Shown: positions 58,652 to 64,000 of the stretch, piece after piece | How positions within the stretch are numbered: the first letter of the stretch is position 1 | How the letters are laid out: each line of letters opens with the position of its first letter | NCBI GenBank assembly: GCA_035048495.1 | Contig: CM068553.1 | Coordinates: forward strand, 15,997,190-16,061,189 | Length of the DNA stretch: 64,000 nucleotides | From: Euptelea pleiosperma | Taxonomy: Eukaryota; Streptophyta; Magnoliopsida; Ranunculales; Eupteleaceae | Direction: 5' to 3' | Program-made: the position numbers and the translations under genes | Notes under the pieces: generated by a model | Databases searched by the model: none | Told to the model about the DNA's origin: nothing | What the model saw: the letters and a program-made list of their open reading frames with translations, nothing else

Positions 58652-59123
58652 TTGTTTCGATTCCTTTCTTGCAAGGCCTTCAATGTATTGGAAGACTATT
58701 TGGGCAAAAAGTTGAGAAGAATGAACCAACATGGATGGGTTGTTGTGGTAATTAAAATCTATGTACTAGTACCTATAGTTTTTATTGGTCGCAAGTTAAC
58801 TTTTTGGTTAATTAACGAATTACATGCTTGTCCGTAGTGCCCGAAACAAAATGATATGAAATCTTGTGGGTTTTTATGATGAGGTACATGAGAGACCTCA
58901 TTAGCGATTATGATCATGACAATTCTACCGTCAGTGAGGCATTTGTTCTTTTACATATTCTTGATGTGTACGTCTTAATAGGTAAAATCAATTTATTAAT
59001 TATCTCTACCTATTCTTCTGATTAATTAGCTCAAAATTTTGAAATCAAAAGGTCAATACACACTTGAAGAGCTTACAGAATGTAGAGTTGAGTGGATTGT
59101 ACTCTTCCAAGATAATTATGGAG
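58652..59123 (+). pseudogene. Ulp1-type (C48) protease remnant of a CACTA element
   Basis: Many plant CACTA and some MULE transposons carry a Ulp1-like cysteine protease domain, related to enzymes that process SUMO. Visible pieces are QHGWVVVVIKI (around the catalytic His), then CPKQNDMKSCGF with the catalytic Cys and, after a one-base frameshift, MMRYMRDLISDYDHD. An apparent intron 58982-59029 (GT-AG) joins to KSKGQYTLEELTECRVEW, the family's usual C-terminal pattern. A CACTA-like terminus lies 700 bp downstream. The frameshift and missing N-terminal part make it non-functional here. Confidence 0.72.
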
Positions 59124-59261
59124 GTATATATTGACATCAATCATTTGTCATCATTTTTTTTCTCTAAGCTAATGCATGTGCATTTTCTAGCTCTAGCTAA
59201 TTATTTTTCTTGGTTTTTTATTGTTGCAAATGATTATTAGCCATTTTCTGGGAAAGGTACT

Positions 59262-59425
59262 ATCTTAATCTTTATAATTTTCCCTACCAAGCCATTTAAA
59301 TCTGGATAATTTTCCCTAGAAAGCCCGATATTCATTTCCCATCCAAATAGGGTGAATTCATTTCTACCTGAAAATAAGCCTTTATGTTTCTTACATGATT
59401 GAAATATGTATTCTAGGTTGCAATC
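59262..59425. mobile_element. Tourist-like MITE, fragment (copy 3)
   Basis: It shares ATAATTTTCCCTACCAAGCC, ATTCATTTCCCATCCA and GATTGAAATATGT with the MITEs at 4764 and 6000 but lacks the terminal GTGTTTGATTGC ends. It lies between the Ulp1 remnant and the CACTA terminus. Confidence 0.82.
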
Positions 59426-59527
59426 AATCGGTCTTATTAGTTATCTCTAGCCATAATTTAACACTTATTTAATTTAATACAGATTCTAGTTGTGGGATTC
59501 AAGCATGTTTTGTGGGTACTTAATCCA

Positions 59528-59572
59528 ATGGTGAATGAATGTGAATGGTGAATGGTGAATGGTGAATGAATC
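59528..59572 (+). repeat. GTGAATG-type short tandem repeat
   Basis: Several imperfect copies of GGTGAAT in succession. Confidence 0.9.
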
Positions 59573-59644
59573 AATTTATGAATGTGGGTATATGTACTAC
59601 AAGTGTGGTAGGGGTTAGGCGACATAGTAGAAACAAGGACAAAA

Positions 59645-59820
59645 AATAGAACATATGGCATCGATTTTTGGAAAAACATGTTTCCTTCTCGCGTCGATTT
59701 CAACCGATGCAATACCTTTAACGTCACTCGTATTCATGTTATTCTTTAGGGAAAAAACTGGTGCTAAAGGGCTATGACGTCGGTTTAAAACCGACGTCGT
59801 ATGTGCTTTTTCTAGTAATA
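59645..59820 (+). mobile_element. CACTA-like terminus with subterminal palindromes
   Basis: It ends GCTTTTTCTAGTAATAA, which reversed is TTATTACTAGAAAAAGC, close to the CACTACTAGAAAAA end of En/Spm elements. Subterminal repeats include a near-perfect palindrome at 59776-59798 (11-base arms GACGTCGGTTT) and a CGTCGATTTCAACCGATGC copy near 59690. Together with the Ulp1 remnant this marks the right end of a degraded + strand CACTA element. Confidence 0.75.
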
Positions 59821-60197
59821 AGTTATTAGTCTTCATAGATCGGATTTATGAGATATAGGTTAACGTATTGAAGGAAGATATGTCAAGTTCTAGACATTGA
59901 CCATTGACTGGGAATGTAGATCCATCCGCTAGGTTCTCTTTAGTAAGTAACCGATTAAGATGAGGTAGATAAGTTTGGACGATAATCGAGAGACTCTCAG
60001 ATCGAGTCAAATGATTATTGGATCGGTTCCAATCGAACTTGGCAATCTTGCCAAAAAGAAACACTAACCGAAGGGGGCTAACTATATAATGCACGGAGAA
60101 TACAAAGATAATCCTAAGCCAGTTCTAAACATTCAACAGTTTACTGGCCGAAATTTATCTTACTATCTTTAGGGGACAGTCAACTTATTATAGTGTG
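59821..60197. other. No gene recognised
   Basis: Short unassigned stretch between the CACTA terminus and the family H LTR. Confidence 0.4.
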
Positions 60198-60828
60198 TGA
60201 TATTAGCTTAAAAGTGTTTATTTTTCACTATTATCCTTTTAACGTTACCACTCTCTTACGTAAAACTTTATTTTTTTATCAACTTTTTTATATTCGCTTA
60301 AAAGTGCATATTTTAAGCCATTATCTTTTTAGAGTTATCGTACTCCCCTACGTAAAACTTCATTGTTTATCTACTTTTTTAGGTAAGTGTTTTTCCATTA
60401 CGTAAAACATACTATTCTAGAAAAAATGGTATATTTGCATGCATTAAATACATTTCCGAAAATCTTTATATAAAGTCGTTCTAATTAAGTCTCATCACGC
60501 ACTTTTCACTATTGTAGGAAACCCGATTTGACGATTCTTGAGACTGACGGGCCCACGATCAACCACATAAGCCTAATATCAAAGCTTAAAGAGCTAGCGG
60601 GCTATAACAAGAAGATACAGGCCAAGTACGGGTCAAGCCAGAGGATCGTAAAGTTAGACCAAGAACCGAGAGAGAGGCAAAGTTGTAGACCAAGACATTG
60701 ACCAAAATGATTCAAAACCGCACCAAATGACATAAAATGATGGCTTACGACTATGTTAAAGACTAGAGTTCATGACCCTCTATCGGCATTCTTGATGGAC
60801 ATTATTTTTCTCAATCGTTGTATTTTAC
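60198..60828 (+). mobile_element. Family H LTR, sense, 3'-truncated
   Basis: It begins TGATATTAGCTTAAAAGTG and contains an internal partial repeat of its own start (GCTTAAAAGTGCATATTTTAA at about 60297). It matches 28907 onward through TATCAAAGCTTAAAGAGC. It is cut off at 60828 by the antisense LTR. Confidence 0.65.
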
Positions 60829-61981
60829 TGTCAAATCAAACCCAAAATCTGCAAAAAAAAAAATTTTAACAATTTAAGTATAATGCAAATATAAGGATCA
60901 AACCACAGAGAGGGGTGATGAAAAATGAAGTAACTTGATTAAACAAATAATTCTTGCATAAAAAATACTTTATAACTTATATTTAAGAGAATGAGTTTTT
61001 ACCAATCATCAACAGAGGTTGTCAATCTCTTTAATGATCGAAAAACATTATACTTGATAATTAAAACTAAAGTAAAAAAAGAAAAAATTACAAGAAGAAC
61101 AAAAAAAAGACTAAAAAAAATAAAGAAAAAAATGGAAAAGAGATCCGATGCCAATAGAAGATTGTAGCCGAGAGATATGTCCAGCCAGAGAGCAGCCAAG
61201 AGAAAAACTCCTTCCATCGTCAATTGAAAGCCCTTTTATAGGCTGGGATGAGTAACATTCTTTCAATCATTAGTAATTAAGACTTTCTTTTCTTAGAAAA
61301 AATATTTTCAAAGATGAAAATAATTATATAAAATATTTTTTTTCTCAATAGAATCACTAACCAAATTATTGTTTTGAAACTTCATTTTGAAAATCAATAA
61401 AATATTCTTTTATTTTTTAATATGGAATCAATCACTAATTTATTATTTTAAAACTTCATTTTGAAAACCAATGAAATATTCTTCTATTTTTCAAAAAAAA
61501 AATTTCTTTCAATAAGATATTTATTTCTTAAACATTCCATCATTTTTAAATTTTAAAATCAAAACTATCATTTTATTTTTGGAAAGCCTTCCCCATGCAT
61601 TTTGTAATCTGGACCGTTCATTTTGTTGTAATCTCTACTACCTTGGTCCATGCTTAGTCCACCAACTTAGCCCACTACATTGGCCCACTTCATTGGCCTA
61701 CTTCTTGGCCTGTCAACATTGTGTACCTTTTTGCTCAGATTTGAGCTTGTGTACAGAAGCTATTAGGCTTGGACTTATGCTCGCTTTAATCTTGGGCTCA
61801 GGTACCTAATGAAAAAAGATTATTAATATAAAGTAATTGACTATTGTTAAGAGAAATCTAATATACAATTGGTGAAAAGATAATATCCTATTTTTCATGT
61901 AAGCTTGAGGATTTATGTAGGATAATTCTAATAATCAACTAAGAAAAATGGGGTAAAAATGCATAAAATGATGACTTATCA
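60829..61981 (-). mobile_element. Antisense Athila/Tat-like 3' LTR, 1.15 kb
   Basis: On the - strand it starts TGATAAGTCATCATTTTATG at 61981 and ends GTTTGATTTGACA at 60829. A TATA box CCTATAAAAGGGC lies near 61235 and a U5-like CTGTGGTTTGATCC near 60905. A polypurine tract GTTGGGGAGTG immediately precedes the start, so internal sequence lies to the right. Confidence 0.8.
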
Positions 61982-62100
61982 CACTCCCCAACCAGCATAT
62001 TGCTAGTCTCTAGCAATTCATGCGATCCACCAAATAAAACAAAAAGACAAAAAAATAAACTGCCACTTTCGCAGGCCATCACGACTGCATTTAGCGTATG
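61982..62100 (-). mobile_element. PPT and short internal stub of antisense element
   Basis: It holds the polypurine tract and a TTGCTAGAGACTAGCAA stem just upstream of the LTR on the - strand. The equivalent features occur upstream of the antisense LTR at 37746, showing the two elements are related. The internal region is cut short near 62100. Confidence 0.6.
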
Positions 62101-63020
62101 CAGCAAGCCCATAAACCCATAGGTTACCTGAAAGTAGGATTTTTCCGCGTCGTTGGTTACGAAAACCCTAATCTCAACAAATTTGTAATTTATCCGAGAC
62201 ATTTAACCTGTAAAATGGGTAATTTTGCACAGTGGCTTGTGTCGGATGTCGATCCGCACTCGGGATTAGTTGGATTAGCGCGATAAAAACACATGAAATG
62301 ACGAAAAACATTGCAGAGAATGTAAAACAATCACACTTAAATCATCTTTATTTAACTGAACTTGTCTTTTACAATGCAAATCAGATAAAATTAATTAAAC
62401 TAGAAAGCATTAAAAGAGATTAGGGTAGAGAGAGAAAGTGAAGAATGGAGAGAGAAACTAGAAAAAAGAATAGATAGAGAGAGAAGATGAGATGGGAGGC
62501 TTTTTTTTTTAGAGAGAGAAAAGAGATGGTTAGAGAGAGAAGGTGAAAGAAGAGAGAGAGAAACTAGAGAGAATGAGTTCTAGAGAGAGACTAAAGAGAG
62601 AGAATATCCTAGAAATAAAAACTCACCGTTTGATCTCACCTTGGCATGGGGAGGAATGGACGATCTTGATGGAGATGTGAATGGTGGTGAAGCGGGTTGC
62701 TGAAGAACATGACTGCAAGACCAGTAAGTGTGCAAGGTCAAGGAGAAGTGGAAAGCCACCGTTTTTGTGCGCACGTGCTGGTGAGTTGCAAGGCTTTTGC
62801 GAAGTTGCTGACTTGCAGCAATGATCGTTGACAAGGTGATATCCAGGTGGACACAGGAGAAAGCACGATGGAGATGACGTGCACGTCTGCAGGTCCAGCA
62901 AGGTTGCTGGTTTCTAGAGGTGGACTCATGGCCTGGTGGATTCGTGAGGTACGTGGTGCACAGGTGAAGGTGTTGAAGAGAACGACCTGAATGGCCTGTA
63001 CTTAGTTGCAGGCGTGGTGG

Positions 63021-63105
63021 AAGGAGGTGAAAGCACCAGCAGGAGGCGTGCACAGATGTGAGAAACGGTGGTGATGGAAGGAGGTGAAAGCACCAGCAGG
63101 AGGCG
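63021..63105 (+). repeat. 57-bp spaced direct repeat
   Basis: The 28 bases at 63021-63048, starting AAGGAGGTGAAAGCACCAGC, recur exactly at 63078-63105. Confidence 0.9.
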
Positions 63106-63656
63106 CTGACTGTTGGTGGCGCTCGGGCTCGTGGGCGTGGTGTGAGGTATTCACGGTGATGGAGCATGGAGATCAGCAGGCTGTGATGGAGGCAGTGGTG
63201 CTGCCCACAGGTGCAGGCGGTGTGCAGCTAGCTGTGGAGGAAGGGAGGCGCTAGGGGACTGTGGTTGCTGGCGCTGGACGGTGCAAGGAGGGGACGGAAC
63301 CCACCGTTCTTTCCTTTTTTTTTATTTCTTTTTCTGGTTTTGGTGAGAGAGGCGAGGGCGAAGCGGTAAATGGTAGCTTGGGTGCCGTCTGTTGGAATGG
63401 TACTAGGTGCAGCAGGTTACAGCAGCGGTAACGGAGGTTTCCGGAGAGCTTCTCGCCGTAGAAGACGACCGGAGTTGCACCTGCAACTCCGGTGGAATTA
63501 AGGGAGAAGAAGAAGAAGAAGACTGAGGATAAGAAGAAGAAGAAAATGAAGAGGAAGAAGAAGGATAGGAGGAGCGGGGGAGAAGCTAACCGTTGCCTGC
63601 TGTGAAGAGGACGGTGGTGGAGCACGGTTCGCCGGCCGGAGTTGCAGACCTGCAAC

Positions 63657-63815
63657 TCCAGCAAAAGAAGAAGAAAACGAAGAAGAAGAAGAGGAGGAGT
63701 AAGAGGAGAAGAAGAAGAAGAAGAAGAAGGAGGAGGAGGAGGAGGAGGAGAAGAAGAAGAAGAAGAAGAAGAAGAAGAAGAAGAAGAAGAAGAAGAAGAA
63801 GAAGAAGAAGAAAGA
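63657..63815 (+). repeat. Long (GAA/GAG)n microsatellite
   Basis: About 50 purine triplets with a GAG-rich middle near 63729-63748, making a near-continuous purine strand. Smaller GAA tracts lie at 63500-63570. Confidence 0.95.
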
Positions 63816-64000
63816 GGAGGCGCTCCACTCCTCACCGGCGATGGCACGCCGGAGGAGAAGAAGAAGGGGAAGGGGAAGAGGAGGAAAGGGTGTCCGAGCG
63901 GGGGCGGAAGAAGAGGAACTCGAAGGGTTTTTAACCCCTCTCCTAAAGTAGAAACCGTGGGTTTCTAAACTTAGAAACTCACGGTTTCTAAAAGAAATTT

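Larger units (their letters stand above)
62101..64000 (-). mobile_element. Antisense family H LTR-like region, runs off window
   Basis: Read on the - strand, GAGTGCGGATCGACATCCGA near 62262 matches the sense copy at 41965. The stretch 62330-62620 matches the antisense copy at 34440-34640 (ATTAAACTAGAAAGC, then GA-rich sequence). Beyond 62640 it becomes GC-rich with repeats and (GAA)n runs. The long - strand frames here (62580-63167 and 63251-63847) are Ser/Pro/Leu-rich products of repeats and are not credible genes. Confidence 0.5.

Noticed and set aside
62580..63167. A 195-residue - strand frame
   Set aside because: It is a product of GC-rich tandem repeats with no recognisable domain, inside an LTR-like region.
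63251..63847. A 198-residue - strand frame, Ser/Pro-rich
   Set aside because: It is created by the (GAA)n tract; all frames across the tract are open, and no domain or codon pattern supports a gene.

Overview
This is nuclear DNA from a flowering plant that is not a grass. It is AT-rich, full of decayed retrotransposons, and carries intron-containing plant-specific genes. I cannot name the species. Only two stretches look like host genes, and both belong to the SBP-box (SQUAMOSA promoter-binding-like, SPL) transcription factor family. At about 3.1-3.56 kb on the + strand lies the terminal coding exon of an SPL gene with an intact canonical miR156 target site. Its SBP-domain exons are not in the window. 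At 48.3-49.6 kb on the - strand lies a complete three-exon SPL8-type gene of 315 residues that has no miR156 site. The two genes converge.

Nearly everything else is transposable-element material, and the layers can be partly read. From the left: a miniature LTR element (TRIM-like, 461-1544); several fold-back/MITE elements including two complete copies of a Tourist-like MITE (4764-5060 and 6000-6306) and a fragment at 59.3 kb; a 570-bp direct duplication (5430 and 7000); and a tRNA-derived SINE near 9 kb. At 10.9-16.8 kb an antisense long LTR contains a 3.0-kb solo LTR with a perfect target-site duplication (TSD). From 16.8 to 27.9 kb is the 3' half of an old Ty3/gypsy Tat-type element: an integrase C-terminal remnant, several tandem-repeat cassettes and an antisense coiled-coil ORF. 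A non-autonomous Copia element with both LTRs (17835-24201) and a Copia solo LTR (24336-25662) are nested in it.

From 27.9 to 45.1 kb are further nested LTRs, a CACTA-like terminus, an 88-bp minisatellite, a two-exon fragment of a plant beta-galactosidase gene with its intron, and an antisense ORF interrupted once by TAG. After SPL8 (51.3-64 kb) come more LTRs on both strands, an array of diverged repeats, a solo LTR with TSD CTAAC, a Ulp1-protease remnant beside a CACTA terminus, and a (GAA)n-rich antisense LTR that runs off the window.

The genes do not form a pathway. The biology here is SPL regulation (one paralogue under miR156, one free of it) set in a transposon graveyard dominated by solo LTRs. 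I found no convincing tRNA, rRNA or CRISPR, and no new enzymatic system. The strongest unusual signals are the orphan miR156-target exon, the captured beta-galactosidase exons, the palindrome arrays in the promoters of the Copia LTRs, and the antisense ORF plus tandem repeats of the Tat-type element. All similarity calls were made by eye, without database searches.
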